From: Dyella solisilvae
Lineage (GTDB): Bacteria > Pseudomonadota > Gammaproteobacteria > Xanthomonadales > Rhodanobacteraceae
DNA length: 53,196 nt
Reading direction: 5' to 3'
Assembly (NCBI RefSeq): GCF_003351225.1
Contig: NZ_QQSY01000002.1
Coordinates: 404,722-457,917 of the forward strand
Positions 16,713 to 25,186 of the stretch are shown piece by piece; position 1 is the first letter of the stretch; each line of letters opens with the position of its first letter. Made by a program: the position numbers and the translations under genes. The notes under the pieces were generated by a model that saw only the letters and a list, made by a program, of their open reading frames with translations, did not search any database and was not told the origin of the DNA.

Positions 16713-17378
16713 GCTCGGTCCCCCTACTGGGGCGCAGGTCCACGGACCCGGCCCCGACTGTATTCATGGCTGTTGGAAGTTCATCGACGCCCCCAGAAAT
16801 CCGCCATCCATGCCGTCGTGGGAATGATGGCACAAAGCGGCAGGGAGCGGGCGCCAGGCCAGCCCGTGCTTTCGTCGTTACATCAATAGCTTAGATAGGC
16901 ATGGCGAGACACCCAGGGCCAGGCAGAGCCGTGCCGCGGTGGTCGACCACGACAGTTATCCCTCGGGAAGCCGGGGACGCGAACTGCAACGCAAAGGCAG
17001 GATGGACCGCACCCGTGGGCGAGCGTCACTGGTGATGCGCCGGGGCATTCAAGGCTGCGCGGGGCTTCGTCCATTTGAATGACAACGACAGAACGGCGCT
17101 TCCGTTTCGGGCCGGAAGCAGTCCCCACCGTCGACCCGGAGACCACGGCTGGAACACACGCCGCTTATGGGCTGGATCGCCCGAAAAGTCGCTTATGCAC
17201 AGGCGTTACATGCTCCTGCCGTTTTGTTATTTCCAGATCCGCCATGGCCAGCGAATACTCCACGAAGACTTGGGGGAGAAGGACCCATGGCGCGCATTCC
17301 CTGGCATCGGGCGCCACAGCCCCGTTTCCGGGCCAAGCTACAGCCGGGCTGCAACCCATGGCACGACACAGAGATTTG
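16713..17378. other. Long intergenic region, no confident gene
   Basis: About 665 bases between the heme sensor and a PH-like membrane protein, upstream of both. Open frames exist on both strands but none has a ribosome site, a domain or convincing composition. An in-frame extension of the downstream gene runs back to 17079 but is low-complexity and lacks a start signal. Confidence 0.5.
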
Positions 17379-17837
17379 ATGGTGGGCGAGCATTCGACAT
17401 ATCGGTTGCCTATGGGCACACCGCTTTTCTGCCTCATTGGCCTCTACGCGCTAGGTTTCCTGATAGCGGCGCAGCCAAGTCTCACGATGCTGTTCGCTGG
17501 AAAAGTGGTCGTCGCAGCGTACTTCCTCGTCAGCACCTTGCTCGGCATATACCTCTACAGCTATCGCGTGATACTCGACGCAACATCCATACGGACGGGC
17601 GCGCTCTTCCTCAGGAAGATGGAATTCGCCGATGTTGTTCGAGCCAAGTACGCCCAGGACAATGACTCTGGGCAAATCATCCTGTATGCCAGCAATGGAA
17701 TGCGGATCCGCATCGGGGAAACCATCAACGACTTCGCGGATTGCGCCAGAGCGATCAACTCGAGACTGCCCATGCATCTCTTGATCACCCCTGCCGGGCG
17801 CACGACGGACGTTTTGAGTGGTAGCGACCTGGTTTAG
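17379..17837 (+). CDS. Hypothetical membrane protein with PH-like domain
   Basis: This 152-residue protein has two adjacent hydrophobic segments (about 14-32 and 36-60, including FCLIGLYALGFLIA). A cytoplasmic region of about 75 residues follows, with the strand pattern of bacterial PH domains (VILDATSIRTGALF, then GQIILYASNGMRIRIG) and a final helix (DFADCARAINSRL). The start is uncertain: ATG at 17379 or 17412 both work, and neither has a strong ribosome site. No known family name can be assigned. It lies alone in an accessory-looking stretch. Confidence 0.6.
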   Translation: MVGEHSTYRLPMGTPLFCLIGLYALGFLIAAQPSLTMLFAGKVVVAAYFLVSTLLGIYLYSYRVILDATSIRTGALFLRKMEFADVVRAKYAQDNDSGQIILYASNGMRIRIGETINDFADCARAINSRLPMHLLITPAGRTTDVLSGSDLV

Positions 17838-17889
17838 GGCCGGTCAGTACTTTGGGTGGGTTCCCTTCCAGTCGGAAGCAGACGGTGCG

Positions 17890-18141
17890 CTAGTTGCGCC
17901 GGAGAGCCACGATCAAGATCAGCAGCCCTATGCCGAGCGCAGCTCCTACAGCCATCCAAAGCCTGGTCCCTCGTGGAAGCAAGGCCAATGTGAACGCGGC
18001 GCCTGTACAAGAGTAGGAATCAGCGGACATCGAGGGATTGGGCTGGCTCCATGGTCTGAGAATATGCAGATAAACCACTGCGAAGCATGCGATCACAACC
18101 CTCGTGCGCCAATTCAAGCTCCATGATTTAGCCAATGTCAC
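17890..18141 (-). CDS. Possible small membrane protein
   Basis: An 83-residue frame with two hydrophobic segments, about residues 14-30 (VVIACFAVVYLHIL) and 61-79 (LWMAVGAALGIGLLILIVAL). It ends in a basic ALRRN tail that would stay in the cytoplasm. The start would be GTG at 18141 with only a GGGA stretch nearby. It converges with the PH-like gene. It resembles nothing I recognise, so it could be a chance frame, although its two membrane helices and clean ends argue for a gene. Confidence 0.45.
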   Translation of the reverse strand: MTLAKSWSLNWRTRVVIACFAVVYLHILRPWSQPNPSMSADSYSCTGAAFTLALLPRGTRLWMAVGAALGIGLLILIVALRRN

Positions 18142-18887
18142 TCCCGAGTTTCATCGTGCATCCGGCTTTATTCCAAGGCCTGCGATGGGTTGAGACTTCA
18201 GCCGGTCGAGAGCGGATGCAATTCGCTACCAGCTTCAAACTCCCTGGCCGGCCTTGAGGGAACATCCGCGCCGTCGTTGATGGATACGTCGAAACGAGCA
18301 TTCATCCCGCGCAGGTTCAAGCCTCTTCACGCGAACAAAGAGGAAGTCGCCAAGGAGATGAGTTCTCAACGTGCAGACGTCGTCCTGCCACGCTACGTGG
18401 TTACCAAGCCGTGGCTGTTCACATGGGCCTGACCGTGCGGATTGATCTGATAGGCACGGTTGCAGCGGCGCCACTTCCTTCGGCTATCGATTGGCGTCGG
18501 CCTTGACGTCAGGTTCCGGCAAGCAACTCGCATCCCATTCATGTCTCTCGTCGATAGGCCATAGGAACTATCTACGACATGCATCGACTAACGGTGACCC
18601 AGTTGTGATTGGCCTTCACCAGATGAGCCACCTTCCACCCTTGAAGAAACCAGCGTCAGACGCACTCTTTCACGTCACCTAGATGCATCGAGGGGGATCG
18701 TCGCGACACCTGCCGGTTCGGGGAGTCGTGCACGGGACTTTGTCTATGATTGTGGCGGCCCGATCGGCGCGCCTGCAGGGATGCCGGCCATCCGGCGCAA
18801 CCACTGCAACCACTGCATTAAGGTCGGAGCGCACGTGCATCCGTGCTAGCAGGCCCTCGCCATCGTACCTTCATGAGGAGACCTGCC
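18142..18887. other. Long intergenic region upstream of the S53 peptidase
   Basis: About 745 bases with no gene I can support. Near the right end there is a direct repeat AACCACTGC-AACCACTGC (about 18800-18817) and a segment at 18775-18790 that shares GCAGGGATGCCGGCCA with the composite repeat at the left end of the window. The promoter and leader of the peptidase gene must lie here. Confidence 0.55.
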
Positions 18888-20780
18888 ATGCTATTGCACC
18901 TCAAGCGCAAGCTGGTGACGGCGTCGCTGACGCTGCTTCTCGCCGGCGCCACCGTGTCGACCGCACTTGCCGCCAATCCCGGCCAAGCCACCGAGGCGGG
19001 CGCGACCAGCGCGAACGCACTGATCAACGCGTCCGTCGTCCTGCGTGTCCACAATCAGGATGCACTGGAGAACTTTGCCAGGGATGTCTCCAGCCCCGGA
19101 ACATCCAACTTCCGGCAGTTCATCACCACGGAGCAATTTGCCGCCAGGTTTGGCGCAAGCGATGCGGAAATCAGTCGCGTAACCCACTATCTGCAGACTC
19201 ACGGTATCCAAGTCAATGAAGTGGCGAGCAACCATCTACTGATCAAGGCCAGTGGTACTGCCGCCCAGTTCAACGCCGCGTTCGCCATCGGTCTCCGTAA
19301 CTATGTAAGGAACGGCCGCGTCTACCATCGCCCTGATCACAACCCAAGCTATCCGGCAGGACTGGTGGATGTCGTCGCACACGTAGCTGGCTTGTCAAAC
19401 GAATCGTTCCGCACGCCAAAGAACCATCGCTCGCTCGAACAGCCGAACTTCTCTGCTACATCCAACTTCGTTCGGTCGTCCACGGCATCGGCCAGCGGAA
19501 GCCCGTCCGTCACGTTTGGCACGCCACTCACGGTGTTCGACGTTGCCAACATCTATGACATCAATCCGCTCTACGCCGCCGGCATCAGTGGCGCTGGCTC
19601 CACGGTAGGCATCGTCACGCTGGCCGACTTCACTCCGATGGATGCCTACACCTACTGGGCAATGATCGGGCTGCCGGTGAAGTCAAACCGCATTCTCGAT
19701 ATCCCCGTGGATGGAGGGGGCCAGCTGAGCGGGGCCGCCGGGTCCGATGAGACAACGCTGGATGTCGAGCAATCGGGCGGGCTAGCGCCGCAGGCCAACA
19801 TTCGCGTGTACCAGGCCCCCAACACTGACCCGGCCTTCATCGACGCCTTCAATCAAGCCATCTCCGACAACGTCGTCGACTCGATCTCGACCAGCTGGGG
19901 TGAACCGGAGGTGTTCCTGTACCCGACGGCGTTCGATGGCAACATCGACAACCGGGGGGAATTCGCAGCCTTCCATCAGTTGTACCTCGAAGCAGCAGTA
20001 CAAGGTATTTCCCTGTTTGCCGCTGCGGGCGACTCGGGAGCGTATGACACCAACCGTGACGGCGCTCCCTACCCGTTCTTCACCAAGGTGCTGACTGTCG
20101 ATCATCCGGCCTCGGACCCCGCCATTACCTCGGCCGGCGGCACCACGCTGCCCTACTCGCATATCTTCAGAGGCGCCACCGTACCGTTTGTAGTGCCCAC
20201 GGAAGAGGTGTGGGGCTGGCAAGGACTTCAGAACTATCTGAACACCTACGCTGGACGCAATGTCGACTTGTTCTCAACAGGCGGCGGCGGTGGTGTCAGC
20301 ATCGTCTTTCAAGAACCGTTCTATCAGCTCTTCACCCATGGTATCCGCACGACCGAGCCCAACCAGAACTGGGTGGACGTCGTAGACGGCAATATTGAGC
20401 TCCTGAAGCTTCCTGCGAACTTCCATGGACGCAATCAGCCGGACGTGTCGCTCAATGCCGATCCGGAAGTTGGTTACTTGGTGTATACGACGCTGCCCGA
20501 CGTAGGAACGGTCCAGGCGGGTGGAACCAGTTTCGTAGCGCCGCAGCTCAACGGCATCACGGCACTGCTGAAGCAGGCTGACCATCGCCGCATCGGCTTC
20601 TGGAATCCGCAGATCTATCTGCTGCAGAACGTGCTCGGCTATGGTGGATCGTTCAGCCCGTTCCACGACATCACCCACGGCGACAACTGGTTCTACTCGG
20701 GCATCGCCGGCTATGACGACGGGGCTGGCATCGGCACACTGGATGTCACCAATCTGTCGCTCTGGCTCAACGCCTTCTGA
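18888..20780 (+). CDS. S53 family peptidase (sedolisin/kumamolisin type)
   Basis: This 630-residue secreted protein has a signal peptide (1-29) and a pro-kumamolisin activation domain (about 45-175, containing GTSNFRQFITTEQFAARFG). The catalytic domain carries Glu288 and Asp292 in SDETTLDVEQ, the oxyanion Asp382 in AAAGDSGA and Ser548 in AGGTSFVAPQ. The C-terminal calcium-site motif HDITHGDNWFYSGIAGYDDG is intact. Sedolisins are acid-active endopeptidases, self-processed outside the cell. The start follows GAGGAG by seven bases. A strong terminator follows at 20795-20828. The protein is a plausible T2SS substrate; that link is inference. Confidence 0.93.
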   Translation: MLLHLKRKLVTASLTLLLAGATVSTALAANPGQATEAGATSANALINASVVLRVHNQDALENFARDVSSPGTSNFRQFITTEQFAARFGASDAEISRVTHYLQTHGIQVNEVASNHLLIKASGTAAQFNAAFAIGLRNYVRNGRVYHRPDHNPSYPAGLVDVVAHVAGLSNESFRTPKNHRSLEQPNFSATSNFVRSSTASASGSPSVTFGTPLTVFDVANIYDINPLYAAGISGAGSTVGIVTLADFTPMDAYTYWAMIGLPVKSNRILDIPVDGGGQLSGAAGSDETTLDVEQSGGLAPQANIRVYQAPNTDPAFIDAFNQAISDNVVDSISTSWGEPEVFLYPTAFDGNIDNRGEFAAFHQLYLEAAVQGISLFAAAGDSGAYDTNRDGAPYPFFTKVLTVDHPASDPAITSAGGTTLPYSHIFRGATVPFVVPTEEVWGWQGLQNYLNTYAGRNVDLFSTGGGGGVSIVFQEPFYQLFTHGIRTTEPNQNWVDVVDGNIELLKLPANFHGRNQPDVSLNADPEVGYLVYTTLPDVGTVQAGGTSFVAPQLNGITALLKQADHRRIGFWNPQIYLLQNVLGYGGSFSPFHDITHGDNWFYSGIAGYDDGAGIGTLDVTNLSLWLNAF

Positions 20781-20794
20781 GCCTCACATTGAGC

Positions 20795-20828
20795 AACCGG
20801 CGGCGCCTCGCGCGCCGCCGGTTTTCTT
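20795..20828 (+). terminator. Rho-independent terminator of the S53 peptidase gene
   Basis: A perfect 12-base stem (AACCGGCGGCGC with GCGCCGCCGGTT) encloses a five-base loop and runs into TTTTC, 14 bases after the stop codon. Confidence 0.9.
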
Positions 20829-21236
20829 CAAGGCATTTCGATACGGGATGACCACCATCTGTGTGCGGCCAATTCCGACCGTCACGAAGCATTAGAGTCG
20901 ATGGAGAAGATTGCATTGGGCGCCTGGCCCGGCTGCTCGCCAACGCGGGGTCAAATGTGGGCAGCATGTCAAAGGAAAGCGAAGAAGCCACTGAACGCAG
21001 CGACCGTCTTGTCATGGCTGGCGGAGAACGCTCTTGCCCATGCCATGCGACGCGAAGTCGCGGCAACCTGGGAGCGCGGCCCCTGCGAGCCCAGTCGGAG
21101 TAAATCCCGACAAACCGGCCTGACCTGCACTGATCCCGGAAGCGCGTTCAAAACAAACGCGAACCGAAGTTCGCCTCGCTGTCTTCCTGAAGGATGGCAA
21201 TTCCCGGCTGGCGGCGCAGTTGCTAGACCCGTTTGC
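20829..21236. other. Intergenic region, no gene seen
   Basis: About 400 bases between the S53 terminator and the stop of a small convergent gene. Frames on both strands are open but lack start signals and protein-like composition. No repeat was seen. Confidence 0.55.
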
Positions 21237-21560
21237 TCACGACGCCCGGGCTAGATCCGCATAAAGTGACGGAAGCTGCGCGTCGTCCGCCGCGGTAGTG
21301 GACCGGGCTTCGGCGTGCATGGAACCGAAGTGCACATCGTCGATGAGCCCAACCACCTCCCGCACCCACTCTCCATAGGTTTGGCGCACGCGATCGCGGA
21401 TTGGTGACGCCAGGTCGAGCTCGTCCATCGTCTCCTTGATCTTCGCGATGGCCTTGCGCGCGGCCTGCGCCATCTGGGCGACCGGGTCAACGTAGTCCTG
21501 GCCAACAAACTTCTCGAGGAAGGTGAGGGCCTCTTCGGTGGTCATGTCCTGTTCGCTCAC
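21237..21560 (-). CDS. Hypothetical helical protein
   Basis: This 107-residue, strongly charged and mainly alpha-helical cytoplasmic protein contains TEEALTFLEKFVGQDYVDPV and QAARKAIAKIKETMDELDL, without signal peptide or membrane segment. The start is GTG at 21560, chosen because GAGGA lies seven bases upstream; an internal ATG at 21545 has no such site. No family is recognised. It stands apart from its neighbours by more than 200 bases. Confidence 0.6.
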   Translation of the reverse strand: MSEQDMTTEEALTFLEKFVGQDYVDPVAQMAQAARKAIAKIKETMDELDLASPIRDRVRQTYGEWVREVVGLIDDVHFGSMHAEARSTTAADDAQLPSLYADLARAS

Positions 21561-21790
21561 AAGGGGTCCTCAAGAGTCGCTGCGCCAATAGGCGGAATGG
21601 TTGGCGACAGAAATTGTATGTGCTTGACGAAGGCCGTTGGGCGCCTTCAGACCGGGGTGCGTCATCATGACTCGATGCGGGAAGCACGCCAGGAGCACTT
21701 GCAATTCGCAGACGTCCACTTCATCTCGACAGTGAACGTCGCCGGACGCCAGTTCCGGACAATGCGCCCACAGGATGCGCGAAGCGCGCT

Positions 21791-22006
21791 CTATCGACGC
21801 TTTCTGAGCGGGTCGAGCAGCGGCTTCAGACCGTTGTGATCGAGCTCCAGCGCGAGGGCAAGCAGATTGCCGAGATCTCCCGGCGGGAAGCCCTTGCGTG
21901 CGTACCACGCGAGATACGCGCCCGGCAGGTCGGCGATAAGGCGACCCTGGTACTTGCCGTAGGGCATGGCCATCGTGACCAATCGCTGGAGGTCTTCCGG
22001 TTTCAT
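21791..22006 (-). CDS. DUF3820 family protein
   Basis: This 71-residue protein matches the pattern of the DUF3820 family: MPYGKYQGRLIADLPGAYL, then WYARKGFPPGDLG, and a C-terminal LALALELDHNGL helix. It covers the family's whole length. DUF3820 proteins have been linked to quorum-regulated virulence in Pseudomonas, but the biochemical role is not settled. It lies 209 bases downstream of a VOC gene on the same strand, so co-transcription is possible but unproven. Confidence 0.88.
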   Translation of the reverse strand: MKPEDLQRLVTMAMPYGKYQGRLIADLPGAYLAWYARKGFPPGDLGNLLALALELDHNGLKPLLDPLRKRR

Positions 22007-22215
22007 GGGGCGTTCCAGTGCAGGCGATCAGTGCGCCGCTGGTACTCGCCCTTGGTGACGTCCCACATTCGATACTCCGAATCAAACCCATCGTGGCGAA
22101 TGCCGCTTCAGATAAAGCGCTGGCGCGCCTGCCGCCATACGCTTCGTTGACGGCCGCCCGAACAAGGCCGCCGCCAGGAATGCTAGCGAATTCCCGCCGC
22201 CCGGCTCAACGCCGG

Positions 22216-22596
22216 TCAATCCCAGCGATTGGCATTCTTTGGGAAGCCCGGACGCTGAAACCGCACGACGCAGAATCGATGCCCCGTCGGCGCCTGCATC
22301 ACCACCCAACGCTCGAGGCGCTCCGCCACGCGAGCGCCCAGTTTTTCCAGGCGCGCCACTTCAGCCGGGATGTCATCGGTCTCGATATCAATATGCACCC
22401 GGCTCTCATGCGACACCCGCTGGATCTGAACGATGGGTTCGCCATCCGGTGTTTCCAGCATGCGGTAGTTGTCGCGCGTGCCAGGGTGCTCCGGGTCGAC
22501 TGCTCGCCCCAGCGCCGCGGCCCAGAAGCTCGCGGCCTGATCGACGTCAGCCGTATTGCAGTCGATGAGCAGTGCACATAGGCGAGAGTGATGCAT
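22216..22596 (-). CDS. VOC-family (glyoxalase-like) protein
   Basis: This 126-residue protein begins CALLIDCNTADVDQAASFW and includes the acidic stretch SRVHIDIETDDIPAEVARLE. It ends in a second strand set (VMQAPTGHRFCVVRFQ), the layout of the glyoxalase_6-like branch of the VOC superfamily. A GAGGA site precedes the start. It is the third VOC gene in the window. Substrate unknown; a role in small-molecule detoxification is typical but not shown. Confidence 0.87.
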   Translation of the reverse strand: MHHSRLCALLIDCNTADVDQAASFWAAALGRAVDPEHPGTRDNYRMLETPDGEPIVQIQRVSHESRVHIDIETDDIPAEVARLEKLGARVAERLERWVVMQAPTGHRFCVVRFQRPGFPKNANRWD

Positions 22597-22906
22597 GACG
22601 TCCTCATCCGAAGCGGGTGGCAGCCGATCTGAAGATGTTCATGGGGTGGCGAGGCTGAAGATCGCCAGGAAACCGTGACCTACCGGAATGCCATCTCGGC
22701 AGTTAGATAACGAACCACATGACGATCGCATGGTACTCCGGCTGACTTGACTCAAGCGCTGCAAAGCACGAAACCGTCACCCCAGCGAAGGCTGGGGTCC
22801 AGAGCCTTAAAACCCCTGGATTCCGACCTTCGTCGGAATGACGACCTTGAGCCGCTGCTGTGTTCGATTAGCAGATCTGAGTGGCCATCCGAACGCTGCC
22901 TATGCA
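22597..22906. other. Intergenic region holding a REP pair
   Basis: No gene is visible. The stretch contains two palindromic REP-like units at 22775-22843 between the start of the VOC gene and the stop of the tautomerase gene, where they may end or stabilise the upstream LysR-SDR-tautomerase transcript. Confidence 0.65.
22775..22843. repeat. REP-like palindromic pair
   Basis: The first unit is CCCCAGC-GAAG-GCTGGGG (22780-22797). The second is ATTCCGAC-CTTC-GTCGGAAT (22820-22839). Both sit in a CGTCA...TGACG frame, related to the units at 549-630 and 52650-52669. Inverted pairing of two such units is the usual arrangement of bacterial interspersed mosaic elements. Confidence 0.8.
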
Positions 22907-23143
22907 TCACCGCCTCGACGCTTCCCGCTGCTTGCGGAACTCAAGGGCCGGCAACCCACCCCAACCCCAGTTGTCCGGATCCACCTCGTCGATCACCACA
23001 AAGGTGGAATCGAAGGGCTTGTTCAGCACGTCCAGCATCAGCTGGCTCGCGCCCTTGATCAGGGCGGCCTTTTCTTCCGCCGTCACTGCGTTGCGACCAG
23101 GCGCCGTGCCCTCGCGCGTGATCTGGATGTTTATGTAAGGCAT
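22907..23143 (-). CDS. 4-oxalocrotonate tautomerase family protein
   Basis: This 78-residue protein begins MPYINIQITREG, leaving the catalytic Pro1 at the N-terminus once Met is removed. The family's helix (TAEEKAALIKGASQLML) and the strand FVVIDEVDPDNWG follow. The family carries out keto-enol tautomerisation or related reactions in small hexameric or trimeric enzymes. A GAGGAG site precedes the start. It lies 51 bases downstream of the SDR gene, probably in one transcript with it. Confidence 0.9.
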   Translation of the reverse strand: MPYINIQITREGTAPGRNAVTAEEKAALIKGASQLMLDVLNKPFDSTFVVIDEVDPDNWGWGGLPALEFRKQREASRR

Positions 23144-23194
23144 GACGTTCTCCTCGATGTGTGCAGGGCGGGCCGAAGCCCGCCCGCGTTCGCT

Positions 23195-23905
23195 TTAGTG
23201 ACCCGCGCTCTGGCCACCGTCGACGTGCAGCACTTCGCCCGTCACGAAACCGGCCGAATCCAGGTACAGCACGGCATCCACGATGTCGGCGATGTCACCC
23301 ATGCGACCGACCGGATGGAGCGCAGCGAGGAAATCATGGGTCTCGGGACCGTGCATCGGGGTCTTGATCACGCCCGGCGACACGGCATTCACGCGAACGC
23401 CGCGCTTGGCGTATTCGATGGCAAGCGACTTGGTCGCCGCGTTGAGGCCGCCCTTGGTGAGCGAGGCCAGCACCGAAGGCACGCCATCGATGGCATGGTC
23501 CACAAGGCTGGTCGTGACGCTCACGACATGGCCGCTACCCTGCTTCTCCATCTCGGAGATGGCCAGCTGCGTGATATTGAAGAACCCGTTGAGGTTCACG
23601 GAGAGGTTGTTGGCGTAATCGTCCGCCGTATAAGCAGTAAACGGCTTGGCGGTGAAAATGCCAGCGTTGTTGACCAGCGTGTCGACACGACCGAAGCGAG
23701 CCAGTGCTTCCGACACAATCTTCTGCGCGACGGCGCGGTCGGCGATGTCGCCCTGCACCGTGATCACGTCCGGATCGCTGGAGGCCTGGATGTTGCGGGA
23801 ATTGGCGACGACACGATAGTTGCGATCGCGGAAGGCCTTGACGAGGCCCGCGCCGATACCCTGCGATGCGCCAGTGACGATGGCGACTTTCTGCTGACTG
23901 TTCAT
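23195..23905 (-). CDS. SDR family oxidoreductase, catalytic Tyr missing
   Basis: This 236-residue Rossmann-fold protein has the nucleotide-binding TGASQGIG (11-18), NNAG (79-82) and a C-terminal GEVLHVDGGQSAG. In the active-site segment the expected YxxxK reads ALASLTK-type, with Lys151 present but Ala147 where Tyr belongs (PSVLASLTKGG). Ser133 lies close to the usual Ser position. Relatives with this segment form a known subgroup, so it is not a sequencing error, but the classical proton-transfer mechanism cannot apply. The start at 23905 has GGAG upstream. The gene sits between a LysR regulator and a tautomerase gene on the same strand. Confidence 0.9.
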   Translation of the reverse strand: MNSQQKVAIVTGASQGIGAGLVKAFRDRNYRVVANSRNIQASSDPDVITVQGDIADRAVAQKIVSEALARFGRVDTLVNNAGIFTAKPFTAYTADDYANNLSVNLNGFFNITQLAISEMEKQGSGHVVSVTTSLVDHAIDGVPSVLASLTKGGLNAATKSLAIEYAKRGVRVNAVSPGVIKTPMHGPETHDFLAALHPVGRMGDIADIVDAVLYLDSAGFVTGEVLHVDGGQSAGH

Positions 23906-24007
23906 GGTTGAGTCTCCGGTAGTTGTGAACGTTTCGGCGGTATGCCGACCGGGTTGCTGACCCGATGAACACAAGCTACGCGCAGACTTTGGACGTGCGA
24001 ATCCACG

Positions 24008-24979
24008 TCATTCGGTAGACATTCTTCCGCGGCGCGGTTGAATCGGCGCCTTGGGCGCCATCTCCATTTCCTTGGACAGGCTGGCGAAACGCGAACGCAA
24101 CCGCGGCAGTGCGAAATCGACAAACGCCCGAACCTTGGGGACAGACAGCCGCCCGAACGGCGACACGATGTGCACCGGGATGGGCGCCGGCTCCGCCTCG
24201 GGCAGAACAACCTGCAGCAGACCCTGCCTCACTTCGCCGGCCACGTGATAGGAGAGCACCCGGGTCAGCCCGTGCCCTTCCACCGCCGAAGCCACGGCCG
24301 CGCGCACATTGTTGACGACAAGGCGCGGCGTGAACGCCACGGAGCGCGCGATGGACGAGCCCTCGACAGGTGGAAAACTCCACGAGTCGGGCCCCATATG
24401 GGTCGAGGCAATGACCTGGTGCTTGCCAAGATCCGCCGGCTCGGAAATCCGTGGATGCGTGGCGAGATAACGCGGCGACGCCACGATCACTCGCCGCACT
24501 TCGCCGACCCGATGCGCCACAAGGGTCGAATCGGCGAGGTGCGTAATGCGCAACGCCAGATCCAAGCCCTCTTCCACCAGGTTGACCGCGCGCTCGAGCA
24601 GGTTCATCCGCACGCTGACGGTGGGGAATTCATCCATGAAGGCGTCCACGATCGGACGAAGCACTTCAACGCCCGAGAATACGGTGGCGCTAATGTTCAG
24701 CATGCCGCGAGGAACGGAACGTTCACCCGCAGCGTTCCGGTCCGCTTCTTCCAGGTCCATGAGTACTTTGCGACACGCCAGCGCATAGCGCTCGCCCGCC
24801 TCGCTCAGCTTGATGGAGCGCGTGGTCCGGTGCAGCAGCGGCACGCCCACATGCGCTTCAAGAAACGCTATCGCGCGGCTCACCGCAGCGGCGGATCGTC
24901 CGGTCTTGCGGCTGGCTCCGGCGAGACTCCCTTCGTCCAGTGCTGCGACGAAGATCTTCATGGCGTCGATGCGATCCAT
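24008..24979 (-). CDS. LysR family transcriptional regulator
   Basis: This 323-residue protein has an N-terminal winged helix-turn-helix (MKIFVAALDEGSLAGASRK, then SAAAVSRAIAFLEAHVG, residues 7-63) and a type 2 periplasmic-binding-like effector domain (about 90-295). It ends with a basic tail of about 25 residues beyond the usual LysR end. It lies 102 bases upstream of the SDR gene in the same direction, so it may activate or repress that gene and the tautomerase, or share their transcript. LysR genes are more often divergent from their targets. Confidence 0.92.
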   Translation of the reverse strand: MDRIDAMKIFVAALDEGSLAGASRKTGRSAAAVSRAIAFLEAHVGVPLLHRTTRSIKLSEAGERYALACRKVLMDLEEADRNAAGERSVPRGMLNISATVFSGVEVLRPIVDAFMDEFPTVSVRMNLLERAVNLVEEGLDLALRITHLADSTLVAHRVGEVRRVIVASPRYLATHPRISEPADLGKHQVIASTHMGPDSWSFPPVEGSSIARSVAFTPRLVVNNVRAAVASAVEGHGLTRVLSYHVAGEVRQGLLQVVLPEAEPAPIPVHIVSPFGRLSVPKVRAFVDFALPRLRSRFASLSKEMEMAPKAPIQPRRGRMSTE

Positions 24980-25186
24980 TGGGGCTGCCTCGCCTACCGT
25001 GGTGGAAAGAATGCGCCTGAATTTGACGCGTGGTCATGGGCAAGCCCGACCTTCATCCGTCACTTCCATGATGCCACGCTGGAGCGGCGTGACGACGGCG
25101 CGGACGGCTTTCCGGCTGGCCCAGACCAGCCCGCCTTTTATTCGCGGTAGACCATAAGCAGCTGGTCGTGACGCCAGTGGAAGCGC

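Noticed and set aside
18190-18474. Overlapping short frames on both strands in the 745-base gap
   Set aside because: Neither has a start signal, domain or plausible composition.
20901-21254. 117-codon plus-strand frame after the S53 terminator
   Set aside because: No ribosome site, mixed composition, and its end overlaps the better-supported gene on the other strand.
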